Below are positions 1-8,321 of a stretch of 64,000 nt of DNA, in pieces. Position 1 is the first letter of the stretch. Each line of letters opens with the position of its first letter. Below the pieces are notes generated by a model. The model was not told the origin of the DNA. It worked only from the letters and a program-made list of their open reading frames with translations, and did no database searches. This DNA is from Streptosporangium violaceochromogenes (GTDB lineage: Bacteria; Actinomycetota; Actinomycetes; Streptosporangiales; Streptosporangiaceae): the NCBI RefSeq assembly GCF_014654615.1, contig NZ_BNBB01000009.1, positions 169,699 to 233,698 of the forward strand, in the 5' to 3' direction. Position numbers and translations under genes: made by a program.

Positions 1-151
1 GCTGGCCGGCGGGAACCTCCAGGATCGGCCTGGGCGGGGTGTCCTCGGGGTCGAGGCCGCCGCGCAGCGCGTCCTCCAGCACCTGTACGGCACGTGCCAT
101 CGGCACCAGCGCGCGCAGGGTCTCCGCGTCGAGGTGCGGCAGGGCGCTCAT
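1..151 (-). CDS. Ornithine cyclodeaminase/mu-crystallin family protein (N-terminal part)
   Basis: Only the first 50 codons lie inside the window; the gene runs off the left edge. Translation from an ATG at 151 begins MSALPHLDAETLRALVPMAR and continues to a RPILEVPAG segment, the layout of the N-terminal substrate domain of the ornithine cyclodeaminase/mu-crystallin family. The ATG overlaps the stop of the upstream gene (ATGA), so the two are translationally coupled. In hydroxyproline clusters such proteins are NAD(P)H-dependent delta1-pyrroline-2-carboxylate reductases acting after trans-3-hydroxyproline dehydratase. That role is inferred from the neighbour; the cofactor domain is not visible. 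Confidence 0.72.
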   Translation of the reverse strand, partial: MSALPHLDAETLRALVPMARAVQVLEDALRGGLDPEDTPPRPILEVPAGQ

Positions 152-1155
152 CGGAGCGTGAACCCGGCGCCGAGGGGATCACGGGGATCCAGTGTGAAAC
201 GGTGTTCTCCGGTCCGGTAGGCCATGCCCTCCACCTCGGGGACGATCCCCTCCTTCGTCGTCCCGGCCACCCTGGCGAGGAAGCGGGTTCCCACGATGCC
301 GTCGTGGACGAGCGTGCCGGTGAAACCCGCGTCGTGCAGCAGCGCCAGCCGGGCGGCCGTGCCCGAGCCGCACGGGGAGCGGTCCACCTCGCCGTCGGCG
401 AAGACCGTCACGTTCCGCTGGTGCGCGGGCCCCAGGTCGTCGTGGAAGATGACGCCGTAGACGCCGGAGAGCCTGTCGTCGCCCGGGTGCCGGGCGGCGG
501 GGTGGCCGGCCAGCGCGGCCTTGACCGCCCGGCCGAGGGCGATCAGCTCGGTGAGGTGCTCGGGGGACACGCTCAGGCCGAAGGCCCCGGCCGGGATCGA
601 GGCGTAGATGGCCCCGCCGTAGGCGATGTCGGCCGTGACCCCCGAAAGGGCCTCCGACAGGCCCGCGGAAAGCCCGGCCGGGCCCGCGAGCGGGCCCAGG
701 TCGACCCCGCGGGCCACGACGTAGGAGGGGACGTTGCGGAAGACGACGGACTCGACACGACCGGCCGAGCGGCGCACCCTGGCCGTCACCCGGCCGGAGG
801 GGACGTCGATCACGATGTCGGTCTCCCCGTCCGGGGCGGCCTTGACCAGGCCCTCGTCCACGGCGTGGACCCCGAGGGCGATGGTGCCGTGACCGCAGGC
901 GGTGGAGTAGCCGTCCTTGTGCCAGAACAGCACGCCGAGGTCGGCGCCCTCGTCGTCGGGCGGGACGAGGAAGCAGCCGTACATGTCGGCGTGCCCGCGC
1001 GGCTCGTGGCAGAGCAGCCGCCGGATCCGGTCGATCTCCACGGCTCCGGCCGCCTCTCGACGCTCCAGCACCGTGTCGCCGGGGATGGGGGGCACCCCGG
1101 CGGTGACGATCCGGAACGGTTCGCCACCGGTGTGGTAGTCGATCGTGTGAATCAT
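148..1155 (-). CDS. Proline racemase family enzyme, trans-3-hydroxyproline dehydratase-like
   Basis: This 335-aa protein belongs to the proline racemase family, which racemises, epimerises or dehydrates proline and hydroxyprolines. Both catalytic positions are cysteine: Cys87 in STACGHG and Cys262 in DRSPCGSG. The flanking text (HTGGEP near residue 8, GVLFWHKDGYS, FADGEVDRSP) resembles the L3HYPDH/trans-3-hydroxy-L-proline dehydratase branch, where the second residue is usually Thr. An ornithine-cyclodeaminase-like gene directly downstream also suggests a trans-3-hydroxyproline route, but the Cys/Cys pair would fit an epimerase. The start at 1155 is chosen for its GGGAG ribosome site; a longer frame to 1245 would overlap livF. 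It is the penultimate gene seen in the transporter operon. Confidence 0.85.
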   Translation of the reverse strand: MIHTIDYHTGGEPFRIVTAGVPPIPGDTVLERREAAGAVEIDRIRRLLCHEPRGHADMYGCFLVPPDDEGADLGVLFWHKDGYSTACGHGTIALGVHAVDEGLVKAAPDGETDIVIDVPSGRVTARVRRSAGRVESVVFRNVPSYVVARGVDLGPLAGPAGLSAGLSEALSGVTADIAYGGAIYASIPAGAFGLSVSPEHLTELIALGRAVKAALAGHPAARHPGDDRLSGVYGVIFHDDLGPAHQRNVTVFADGEVDRSPCGSGTAARLALLHDAGFTGTLVHDGIVGTRFLARVAGTTKEGIVPEVEGMAYRTGEHRFTLDPRDPLGAGFTLR

Positions 1156-1169
1156 GGTCTCCCGTTCTG

Positions 1170-1886
1170 TCAGACGCCGCCCAGGTAGGCCTCGACCACC
1201 CGGGCATCCTTCCGCAACTCGGACGCTGGGCCATCCAATACGCATTCGCCGTTTTCGATCACATACCCGCGATGAGCGATCTTCAGTGCAGCCGTGGCGT
1301 TCTGTTCGACAAGAAGAACCGAGGTGCCCTCCGCGTTGATCTCCGTGATCAGCTCCATCACCGCGGCCACCACCAGCGGGGCCAGGCCCATCGAGGGCTC
1401 GTCGAGCAGCAGCAGTCTCGGCCCGGTGATCAGCGCCCGGCCGACGGCGAGCATCTGCTGCTCGCCCCCGGAGAGCGTGCCGCCCTGCTGGGAGCGACGC
1501 TCGGCCAGGCGGGGCAGCAGGGTGTAGACGTGCTCGATCCGCCTGCGGATCTCGGCCTGGTCGCGGACCAGGTAGCCGCCGAGCTGGAGGTTCTCGTGCA
1601 CGGTGAGCGTGCTGAAGATCCTGCGCCCCTCGGGGACGTGCACCAGGCCGCGCGCGGCGATCCTGTGGGGTTTCTCCCTGGTGACGTCCTCTCCCTCGAA
1701 CACGACGCTCCCGGCACCGGCCCGCACCAGGCCGGAGACCGCCGCCAGCGTGGTGGTCTTGCCCGCGCCGTTGTTGCCCAGCAGCGCGACGATCTCCCCC
1801 GGCGCGACGGTGAGCGACAGGCCGCGCAGGGCGTGCACACCGCCGTAGTGGACGTCCAGGTCCCGGATCTCAAGCATGGGCGTCAC
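1170..1886 (-). CDS. livF: Branched-chain-type amino acid ABC transporter ATPase LivF
   Basis: This 238-aa ATPase of the LivF type powers a high-affinity importer for branched-chain or related amino acids at the inner face of the membrane. It shows Walker A GNNGAGKTT around residues 37-45, the signature LSGGEQQML near 140, Walker B LLLLDEPSMGLAP and the switch histidine region ending VLLVEQN. The start overlaps the end of livG. The order livK-livH-livM-livG-livF is the standard five-gene set. Placement beside two hydroxyproline-type enzymes suggests the cargo is an imino acid rather than leucine, which is an inference. Confidence 0.95.
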   Translation of the reverse strand: MTPMLEIRDLDVHYGGVHALRGLSLTVAPGEIVALLGNNGAGKTTTLAAVSGLVRAGAGSVVFEGEDVTREKPHRIAARGLVHVPEGRRIFSTLTVHENLQLGGYLVRDQAEIRRRIEHVYTLLPRLAERRSQQGGTLSGGEQQMLAVGRALITGPRLLLLDEPSMGLAPLVVAAVMELITEINAEGTSVLLVEQNATAALKIAHRGYVIENGECVLDGPASELRKDARVVEAYLGGV

Positions 1887-2637
1887 TCCCGAGATAGGCC
1901 TCGATGACGGCCGGGTCGCGGCGGACGTCCTCGGGGCGGCCGTCGGCGATCTCCTTGCCGAAGTTGAGCACGACCACGCGTTCGGAGACCTCCATGACCA
2001 GGCCCATGTCGTGCTCGATGAGCACGATGGCCACCCCCAGCCCCTGGATCCGGCGGATCAGGTCGAGCATCTCGGCCTTCTCCCCGTGGTTGAGACCGGC
2101 GGCGGGCTCGTCCAGCAGCAGCAGGTCCGGACGCCGGGCCAGGGCCCTGGCGATCTCCGTACGGCGCTGCTCGCCGTAGGGCAGGTTGCGGGCCGCGCCG
2201 TAGCGGTCACCGCGCAGGCCCACGAAGTCCAGCCAGTGGTGGGCCTGCTCGGTGCACTCGCGCTCGGAGCGACGGTAACGGGGGGTGTGCAGCAGCGCGT
2301 CGAAGACATTCTGCCGGAGCCACAGGTGGGTTCCGGCGCGCACGTTGTCCAGGACCGAAAGCTCACCGAACAGGCGCAGGTTCTGGAACGTCCGCGCGAT
2401 GCCGAGGCCCGCGATCGCCGAGGGCCGCAGGCCGGGCAGGTCCCTGCCGCGCAGGGTGATCCGGCCGGAGGTGGGGCGGTAGAAGCCGGTGACGCAGTTG
2501 AACGCCGACGTCTTTCCCGCGCCGTTGGGCCCGATGACGGAGACGATCTCCGCCTCCTCCACCGAGAACGTGAGCCCGTCGATGGCCAGCAGGCCGCCGA
2601 AGGACAGGCGCAGGTCGCTCACGTTCAGCAGGCTCAC
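1870..2637 (-). CDS. livG: Branched-chain-type amino acid ABC transporter ATPase LivG
   Basis: This 255-aa ATPase is the LivG partner of LivF. Walker A GPNGAGKTS lies near residue 37, followed by the LivG-type FNCVTGFY and GIARTFQN segments, Walker B LLLLDEPAAGLN and a final D-loop/H-loop IVLIEHDM. The start is a GTG at 2637 that overlaps the livM stop as GTGA; the frame stays open further upstream only as a shadow of livM. The 3' end overlaps livF by 17 bases. LivF and LivG form the ATPase heterodimer of the importer. Confidence 0.95.
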   Translation of the reverse strand: MSLLNVSDLRLSFGGLLAIDGLTFSVEEAEIVSVIGPNGAGKTSAFNCVTGFYRPTSGRITLRGRDLPGLRPSAIAGLGIARTFQNLRLFGELSVLDNVRAGTHLWLRQNVFDALLHTPRYRRSERECTEQAHHWLDFVGLRGDRYGAARNLPYGEQRRTEIARALARRPDLLLLDEPAAGLNHGEKAEMLDLIRRIQGLGVAIVLIEHDMGLVMEVSERVVVLNFGKEIADGRPEDVRRDPAVIEAYLGSDAHA

Positions 2638-3599
2638 GAGACCTCCCGGGAGCGGGCGGGCCACAACCCCTGCGGGCGCAGCAGCATGACGACGATGAGG
2701 AGCACCCCGAACAGGAAGAACCGGTAGTCGGCCAGGTCCCGCAGGATCTCGGGAAGGAGGCTGATCACGACGGCGCCGACCACGACCCCGGGGATCGACC
2801 CCATGCCTCCGAGCACGACGGCCATCAGGACCAGCGCGGACTGCAGGAAGGTGAAGCTGGTCGGGGAGATCGCCGACAGGTGCGCGGCGAACAGGACCCC
2901 GGCCAGGCCGCCCCAGACGGCGCCGGCGATGTAGGCGGCGAGCTTGACGCGGTAGGTGTTCACCCCCATGGCCTCGGCGGCGTCCTCGTCCTCCCTGACG
3001 AAGCGCCAGGCACGGCCGAGGCGGGAGCGGCCCAGACGGGCCGCGCCGACGACGGCCAGGGACACGACCACCACGGTGAGGTAGTAGAAGACCACCGGGC
3101 TTTCGGTCAGGTGGGGGATGCCGTAGATGCCGGAGGGGCCGCCGGTGACGTCCAGGTTGTTGGCGGTGATACGGATGATCTCGCCGAAGCCGAGGGTCAC
3201 GATGGCGAGGTAGTCGCTGCGCAGCCGCAGGGTCGGCGCGCCGATGACGATCCCGGCGATGACCGTGACCACGATGACGAACGGCACGGTGACCGGCAGC
3301 GGCAGGTCGAAGCGGGTGGCCAGCACCCCGCTGGTGTAGGCGCCGACCGCGAAGAAGGCGACGTAGCCGAGGTCGAGCAGCCCGCAGTAGCCGACCACGA
3401 TGTTCAGGCCCGCCGCGAGCATCACGAACACGGCCGCGCTGGTCATGACGGACAGGGCGTAGGGGGAGGCGTTGACGAAGGGTGCCAGCAGGGCGATCAG
3501 CAGGCCGGCGAGGCCCGCCCACCGGTTCTGCAGGAACTTCGAGGCGCGTGTCGGAGGCTTGTCGGTACCCACTTTTCGAACCTTGACCGCGCTGGTCAT
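2634..3599 (-). CDS. livM: Branched-chain-type amino acid ABC transporter permease LivM
   Basis: This 321-aa integral membrane protein is the LivM permease. After a basic cytoplasmic tail of about 30 residues come roughly eight to ten hydrophobic segments. It carries the family text GLNIVVGYCGLLDLGYVAFFAVGAY split across membrane helices, APTLRLRSDYLAIVTLGFGEI and the conserved EAMGVNTYRVKL coupling loop that contacts the ATPases. It overlaps livH upstream (ATGA) and livG downstream (GTGA), so stoichiometric translation is likely. Confidence 0.95.
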   Translation of the reverse strand: MTSAVKVRKVGTDKPPTRASKFLQNRWAGLAGLLIALLAPFVNASPYALSVMTSAAVFVMLAAGLNIVVGYCGLLDLGYVAFFAVGAYTSGVLATRFDLPLPVTVPFVIVVTVIAGIVIGAPTLRLRSDYLAIVTLGFGEIIRITANNLDVTGGPSGIYGIPHLTESPVVFYYLTVVVVSLAVVGAARLGRSRLGRAWRFVREDEDAAEAMGVNTYRVKLAAYIAGAVWGGLAGVLFAAHLSAISPTSFTFLQSALVLMAVVLGGMGSIPGVVVGAVVISLLPEILRDLADYRFFLFGVLLIVVMLLRPQGLWPARSREVS

Positions 3600-4489
3600 A
3601 CCCGCTCCGTCACACGTTCGCCGAGCAGGCCGGTGGGCCGCACGGTGAGGAACAGGATCAGCACCCCGAAGGCGAACACGTCACGCCACTCCCCGCCCAG
3701 CCAGAACGTGCCGAACGACTCCAGCAGCCCGAGCAGCAGCCCGCCGAGCATCGTACCCGGGATGTTGCCGATGCCGCCGATGACGGCCGCGGTGAACGCC
3801 TTGAGCCCGATCAGGAAGCCCATCAGAAAGTCGATCTTCCCGTAGTAGGCCCCCGCCATCACCCCGGCGGCCCCCGCGAGGGCCGAGCCGAGGAAGAAGG
3901 TCCGGGAGATCACCGCGTTCACGTCGACGCCCATCAGCGAGCTGGTGCGCGGATCGAGGGCGATGGCCCGCATGGCCCGGCCCTCGCGGGTCCGGGTGAT
4001 CAGCGTGTTGAGGCCGACCATGAGCGCCACCGCCACCCCGACCAGCACGAGCTGCTGAAGCGTCAGCCGGGCCCCGAGCACCTCCAGGGAGGTGCCGCCG
4101 AGCCGTACCGGGTAGACCCGCGGGTCGGCGCCGGCGGCGGCGCGCATGCCGTACTCCAGGGCGAAGGACGCGCCGACCGCGGTGATCAGCAGGGAGAGCC
4201 GGGGGGCGCCGCGCAGCGGCCGGTAGGCGATACGTTCCAACGCCACCCCGGCCAGGCCGGTGAGCAGCATGGTGGCCACGAGCACCATGAGCAGCACCGG
4301 CAGGGCCATCGAGGCGGACACGCCGCCGACCGCGCCAAGGATGGCGAAGCCGGCGAACGCGCCCAGCATGTACAGGTCGCCGTGGGCGAAGTTGAGCAAC
4401 TTGATGATCCCGTAGACCATGCTGTAGCCCAACGCGACCAGGGCGTAGAACGAACCGACGAACAGACCGTTCCAAACGAGTTGCGTCAT
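3596..4489 (-). CDS. livH: Branched-chain-type amino acid ABC transporter permease LivH
   Basis: This 297-aa LivH permease has about eight membrane segments. Diagnostic stretches are GLFVGSFYALVALGYSMVYG near the N-terminus, KLLNFAHGDLYMLGAF, and the EAA-like loop TREGRAMRAIALDPRTSSLMGVD split around the ATPase-coupling region. It pairs with LivM to form the channel. The start overlaps the last bases of livK and the end overlaps livM, so it sits within one polycistronic unit. Confidence 0.95.
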   Translation of the reverse strand: MTQLVWNGLFVGSFYALVALGYSMVYGIIKLLNFAHGDLYMLGAFAGFAILGAVGGVSASMALPVLLMVLVATMLLTGLAGVALERIAYRPLRGAPRLSLLITAVGASFALEYGMRAAAGADPRVYPVRLGGTSLEVLGARLTLQQLVLVGVAVALMVGLNTLITRTREGRAMRAIALDPRTSSLMGVDVNAVISRTFFLGSALAGAAGVMAGAYYGKIDFLMGFLIGLKAFTAAVIGGIGNIPGTMLGGLLLGLLESFGTFWLGGEWRDVFAFGVLILFLTVRPTGLLGERVTERV

Positions 4490-5649
4490 TTGAGGGAGTC
4501 CTGCAGGGCGAACTTTCCGCCCTTGACGACGAGAATCTGGAAACCGCCGTTGGACAGCGTGTGCTCGGGGGTGAACTTCAGCGGCCCGGAGAACATCGGG
4601 AACCCGTCGATCCCCTCCAGCGCGGCGACGACCTTGGTGCCGTCGGTGCCGCCCGCCTTGCCGATGGCCTCGGCCGCCAGCCGGACCGCGTCGTAGGCCT
4701 GGTTGGAGTAGGGGCCCGGGTCGGTGCCGAACTTCTTCTTGTAGGACGCGATCCAGTTCTCGGCACCCTCCAGGGTGTCGGGGGTCTGGGTCATCGTGGC
4801 GTAGACGCCCTCGGCTGCATCGTTCCCGGCGATCTCGATGAACTTGGGGGAGACCGAGCCGTCACCCAGCAGGATGTGCCCCTTGTACCCGGCCTGGCGC
4901 AGCTGGCGGACGATCAGGCCGCCCTCCTGGAAGTAGCCGGTCCAGTAGACGTAGTCGGGTTTCTTGGCGAGGATGTTGGTGACGTTGGCGCTGTAGTCGC
5001 TCTCCTTGGGCGTGACCGTCTCGACGAGCACGGCGTCGGCGCCGCCGGGGGCGTCCAGCAGGGCCTTGGTGCGCAGCGCGATGTCCTTGGAGTAGCTGGT
5101 GTTGTCGTGGACCAGCACGACGCTCTTGGCGCCCTCCTTGGTCATCCACTTGTCGGCCGCGGCGGCCTGCTGGGAGCCGGTTCCGTTGATCAGGAAGACG
5201 TGCTTGAGCTTCTGGTCGACCAGCTCCTGGGAGTTGGCCGCCGGAATGATCATGGGGATGTTCGCCTTGCCGAAGATGGGCAGCGTGGGCAGCGTCGCGC
5301 CGGAGCAGTAGCCGCCGACCGAGACGTTCACCCCCTCGGTGACCAGCTTGTTGGCGCCGGCCACCGCCGACTGGGCGTCGCAGGCGTCGTCGGCCGTCTT
5401 CAGCTCCAGCTTGCGGCCGAGCACGCCGCCCTTGGCGTTGATCTCGTCGATCGCGAGCTGCGCCGCGTTGCTCATGTAGGGGCCGATGGCCGCCTCGCTG
5501 CCCGACTGCGGGATCAGCATTCCGAGAAGGATGGGACCGTTGCCCTTGGGGGCCTGGTCGTCACCGCCCAGAAGTCCCTGACCGCATCCGGCGGTCAGGA
5601 GGCCAAGAAGGACCAGGGGGGTGAGAGATTTCAAGGGGATGGCGCGCAT
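4486..5649 (-). CDS. livK: ABC transporter substrate-binding lipoprotein LivK
   Basis: This 387-aa type I periplasmic-binding-fold lipoprotein delivers substrate to LivHM. A signal peptide with basic start and hydrophobic core ends in the lipobox LLTAGC, so Cys22 is the predicted lipidated residue. The mature part begins with a Gly/Asp linker and then PILLGMLIPQSGSEAAIG, typical of the LivJ/LivK family. It is the first gene of the transporter operon. A GAGGAG ribosome site (5656-5661) precedes the ATG, and inverted repeats lie just upstream. The ligand cannot be read from sequence; context favours proline or hydroxyproline compounds. Confidence 0.93.
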   Translation of the reverse strand: MRAIPLKSLTPLVLLGLLTAGCGQGLLGGDDQAPKGNGPILLGMLIPQSGSEAAIGPYMSNAAQLAIDEINAKGGVLGRKLELKTADDACDAQSAVAGANKLVTEGVNVSVGGYCSGATLPTLPIFGKANIPMIIPAANSQELVDQKLKHVFLINGTGSQQAAAADKWMTKEGAKSVVLVHDNTSYSKDIALRTKALLDAPGGADAVLVETVTPKESDYSANVTNILAKKPDYVYWTGYFQEGGLIVRQLRQAGYKGHILLGDGSVSPKFIEIAGNDAAEGVYATMTQTPDTLEGAENWIASYKKKFGTDPGPYSNQAYDAVRLAAEAIGKAGGTDGTKVVAALEGIDGFPMFSGPLKFTPEHTLSNGGFQILVVKGGKFALQDSLK

Positions 5650-5660
5650 GTGCGGCTCCT

Positions 5661-5682
5661 CACATCAAGTGATGTGTGACAT
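5661..5682. promoter_or_regulatory. Operator-like inverted repeats upstream of livK
   Basis: CACATCA-AG-TGATGTG (5661-5676) is a 7-bp perfect inverted repeat abutting the livK ribosome site. It overlaps ATGT-GTG-ACAT (5672-5682), whose half includes TGTGACAT. The same octamer occurs inside the palindrome upstream of the catabolic operon at 12132-12146. A GntR-family or similar dimeric regulator is a reasonable guess; none is encoded in the window. A second, looser pair, AAACAAGA (5716-5723) and TCTTGTTT (5746-5753), lies farther upstream. Confidence 0.5.
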
Positions 5683-5771
5683 TGCACTAGTTCCGGATGT
5701 GCACGTCAAGAGCCGAAACAAGACCGTTAACGTTCACACATCGTTTCTTGTTTTGCGGCGCGAAAATGTCA

Positions 5772-5799
5772 AGGGCACCCCGGGTAAAGGGGGTGCCCT
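5772..5799 (-). terminator. Hairpin terminator after the aldehyde dehydrogenase gene
   Basis: AGGGCACCCC (5772-5781) and GGGGTGCCCT (5790-5799) form a perfect 10-bp stem with an 8-base loop. It lies 52 bases past the aldehyde dehydrogenase stop and before the livK promoter, separating the two operons. The following minus-strand bases include a short T-rich run (ACATTTTC), so termination is likely but not a strong U-tract type. Confidence 0.7.
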
Positions 5800-5850
5800 G
5801 CGACGACGATTTTACGTTTACCAGCGTTATCGGCGCTCTCGGTTTGACCG

Positions 5851-7221
5851 TCAGCGTGACGGGCTGACGGTGACGGTGTGGACGGAGGTGTAGAAGTCCT
5901 GAGCCGCCTTGCCCTGTTCCCTCCCACCGTAACTGGAGTCCTTCTCCCCGCCGAACGGCAGGTAGAAGTCGACACCGCTGGTCGGGGCGTTCACCTTGAC
6001 CAGACCGGTGTCCAGGCGCGCGGCGAAGTCCAGGGCCCGGTCCAGGTCGCGGGTGTAGACGGCCGAGGCCAGACCGTAGCGCACGCCGTTGGCCAGCGCC
6101 ACCGCCTCCTGCGCCGAGGCCGCGTCCTGCACGACGCAGATCGGCCCGAACACCTCCTCGCAGGCCAGCGGGTGGTCGGCGGGCAGGCCGTCGGCGATCG
6201 TCGGCTCGGCGTACCAGCCGTCGAACCCGTCGGCCCCCCTGCCGCCGGTCAGGATCCGGCCGCCCGCGGAGACGGCGCCTGCCGCCGCGTCCACGACGCG
6301 GTCACGGGCCGCCTTCTCGATCAGCGGGCCGACCGCCACGGCCGGGTCGGACGGATCGCCCACCCGCAGGGCGGCCACGGCCGCGAGCACCGCCTGACGG
6401 ACCTCCTCGCCGTTGCCGACCGCGATGACGCGCTTGGTGGCCGTGCACTTCTGGCCGGCGAAGCCCATCGCCGCCGCCGCGATCTGGGCCGCGGCGGCCT
6501 CCAGGTCGGCGTCGGGCAGCACGACGGCGGCGTTCTGGCCGCCCATCTCGGCCTGTACCGGCACGCCGCGCCGTACGGCGGCGGTGCGCACCAGCGCGCC
6601 GACCGAGGCCGAGCCGGTGAAGGAGACCACGTCGGCGGCCTCCACCAGGGCCGCGCCCTCCTCGGCGTCCCCGGCCACGACCTGGAACTCCTCAAGGTCC
6701 AGCAGCTCGGCCAGGCGCAGCGCGCACGCCAGCGCCTGCGGGGCGGGCTTCAGGACGACCGCGTTGCCGAAGGCCAGCGCGGGCGCGGCCTTCCACAGCG
6801 GGATGGCCAGCGGGAAGTTCCAGGGCGTGATCAGCCCGGCGACGCCGAGCGGGCGGCGCCGGGTGAACAGCAGCCCCGCCCCCGACGGCTCGTGGACCGC
6901 GCCCACCGGGTCGAACACCTGCTGGGCGTAGTAGCGCAGGATCGACACCGAGCGGGCGACCTCGCCGCGCGCCTCGGTGATCGGCTTGCCGACCTCGCGG
7001 ACCACCAGGGCGGCCAGCTCGTCGGCCGCCCCCTCCAGCGCGGTGGCGGCCCTGGCCAGGACCGCGGCCCGGACGGCGGCGTTCTTCGCCGCCCAGCCGG
7101 ACTGGGCGGCCCGGGCCGATCGGACGGCCTCCCGGACCCCCGCCTCCCCCACCGCGGGCAGCGAGACGACGAGGTCGGCGGGGTCGTGCGGAGAACGGCT
7201 CTCGATCAGTGCAGAAGTCAA
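5851..7221 (-). CDS. Aldehyde dehydrogenase, probable 2-oxoglutarate semialdehyde dehydrogenase
   Basis: This 456-aa NAD(P)-dependent aldehyde dehydrogenase is likely the last step of hydroxyproline breakdown, oxidising 2-oxoglutarate semialdehyde to 2-oxoglutarate. It shows the oxyanion-hole segment ITPWNFPLAIPLWK, the nucleotide site FTGSASVG, the catalytic Glu in QAEMGGQNA and catalytic Cys in FAGQKCTATKR, plus the C-terminal PFGGEKDSSYGGREQG motif. It is slightly shorter than typical 480-500-aa members. The ATG overlaps the epimerase stop (ATGA). The substrate is inferred from the operon, since the family is broad. Confidence 0.88.
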   Translation of the reverse strand: MTSALIESRSPHDPADLVVSLPAVGEAGVREAVRSARAAQSGWAAKNAAVRAAVLARAATALEGAADELAALVVREVGKPITEARGEVARSVSILRYYAQQVFDPVGAVHEPSGAGLLFTRRRPLGVAGLITPWNFPLAIPLWKAAPALAFGNAVVLKPAPQALACALRLAELLDLEEFQVVAGDAEEGAALVEAADVVSFTGSASVGALVRTAAVRRGVPVQAEMGGQNAAVVLPDADLEAAAAQIAAAAMGFAGQKCTATKRVIAVGNGEEVRQAVLAAVAALRVGDPSDPAVAVGPLIEKAARDRVVDAAAGAVSAGGRILTGGRGADGFDGWYAEPTIADGLPADHPLACEEVFGPICVVQDAASAQEAVALANGVRYGLASAVYTRDLDRALDFAARLDTGLVKVNAPTSGVDFYLPFGGEKDSSYGGREQGKAAQDFYTSVHTVTVSPSR

Positions 7222-8219
7222 AGCAGGAAACCTTCGGGAAACGGGTCACGGGGATCGATGAAGTACTGGGCGGTTCCGGTGATCCACGCCCTGCCGGTGA
7301 TGGCCGGAACCACCGCGGGCAGGCCGGCGACCACCGTCTCCTCGACGAGCCGCCCGACGAAACGGGTGCCGATGAACGACTCGTTCACGAAGTCGGCGTC
7401 GAGGGCCAGCTCGCCTCGCGCGTGGAGCTGGGCCATCCGGGCGCTGGTGCCGGTGCCGCAGGGTGAGCGGTCGAACCAGCCGGGGTGGATGGCCATGGCG
7501 TGCCGGGAGTGGCGGGCGTCCGAGCCGGGGGCGGTGAACTGCACGTGGTGGCAGCCCCGGATGCCGTCGTCCAGCGGGTGAACCGGCTCGTCCTGCTCGT
7601 TGATCGCCTCCATGATCGCCAGACCGGCGTCGAGGATGCGCTGCTTGTACGAGCGGTCGAACGGCAGGCCGACCGACGCGATCGGCAGGATCGCGTAGTA
7701 GTTGCCGCCGTAGGCCAGGTCGTAGACGACCTCTCCGAACTCGGGCACCTTGACCGTGCGCGCGAGGCCGGCGGAGAAGGAGGGGACGTTGGTGATCGTC
7801 ACCGCGGTGGCCGCCCCGTCCTCCACCCGCACGTCGGCGACGACCAGACCGGCCGGGGTGTCCAGCCGGATCGTGGTGACCGGCTCGACCACCTCGACCA
7901 TCCCGGTCTCCACCAGGACGGTGGCCACGCCGATGGTGCCGTGGCCGCACATGGGCAGGCAGCCGGAGACCTCGATGTAGAGCACCCCGTAATCGGCGTC
8001 GGGCCGGGTGGGGGGCTGCAGGATGGCGCCGCTCATCGCCGAGTGGCCACGCGGTTCGTACATCAGCAGGGTCCGGATGTGGTCCATCTCGGCCATGAAA
8101 CGCAGGCGGCGCTCGGCCATGGTCGCGCCCGGAAGGACCCCGACCCCTCCGGTGACGACCCGCGTGGGCATCCCCTCGGTGTGGGAGTCCACCGCGTGGA
8201 AAACCCGTCTCGTCCTCAT
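7218..8219 (-). CDS. Proline racemase family, probable 4-hydroxyproline 2-epimerase
   Basis: This 333-aa protein is a second proline-racemase-family member with the canonical pair Cys91 (LPMCGHGTIG) and Cys254 (DRSPCGTGTSA). Cys/Cys members interconvert L and D forms of proline or trans-4-hydroxyproline by two-base catalysis. Here it would convert trans-4-hydroxy-L-proline to cis-4-hydroxy-D-proline, the substrate of the dehydrogenase encoded upstream. The N-terminal text MRTRRVFHAVDSHTEG resembles archaeal and firmicute racemases, so proline racemase remains possible. The start at 8219 is supported by GAAGGAGAG; an in-frame start at 8255 has no comparable site. Confidence 0.88.
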   Translation of the reverse strand: MRTRRVFHAVDSHTEGMPTRVVTGGVGVLPGATMAERRLRFMAEMDHIRTLLMYEPRGHSAMSGAILQPPTRPDADYGVLYIEVSGCLPMCGHGTIGVATVLVETGMVEVVEPVTTIRLDTPAGLVVADVRVEDGAATAVTITNVPSFSAGLARTVKVPEFGEVVYDLAYGGNYYAILPIASVGLPFDRSYKQRILDAGLAIMEAINEQDEPVHPLDDGIRGCHHVQFTAPGSDARHSRHAMAIHPGWFDRSPCGTGTSARMAQLHARGELALDADFVNESFIGTRFVGRLVEETVVAGLPAVVPAITGRAWITGTAQYFIDPRDPFPEGFLL

Positions 8220-8263
8220 CGACTCTCCTTCGCCCCCCGCCGGAGGCCCTTCCACTCTACGAG

Positions 8264-8305
8264 CCCCGGCCGGGCGTCACCCTCACTCGCCACGCCCGAC
8301 CGGGG
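8264..8305 (-). terminator. Intra-operon hairpin between the DapA-like and epimerase genes
   Basis: Arms 8264-8277 and 8292-8305 pair over 14 positions with a single mismatch and a 14-base loop, all GC-rich, with no U-tract. It fills most of the only sizeable gap (102 bases) inside the catabolic operon. It could be a partial terminator or an mRNA-stability/processing element that sets different levels of the downstream epimerase and dehydrogenase. Confidence 0.5.
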
Positions 8306-8321
8306 AGTCACGACGTGCCGC

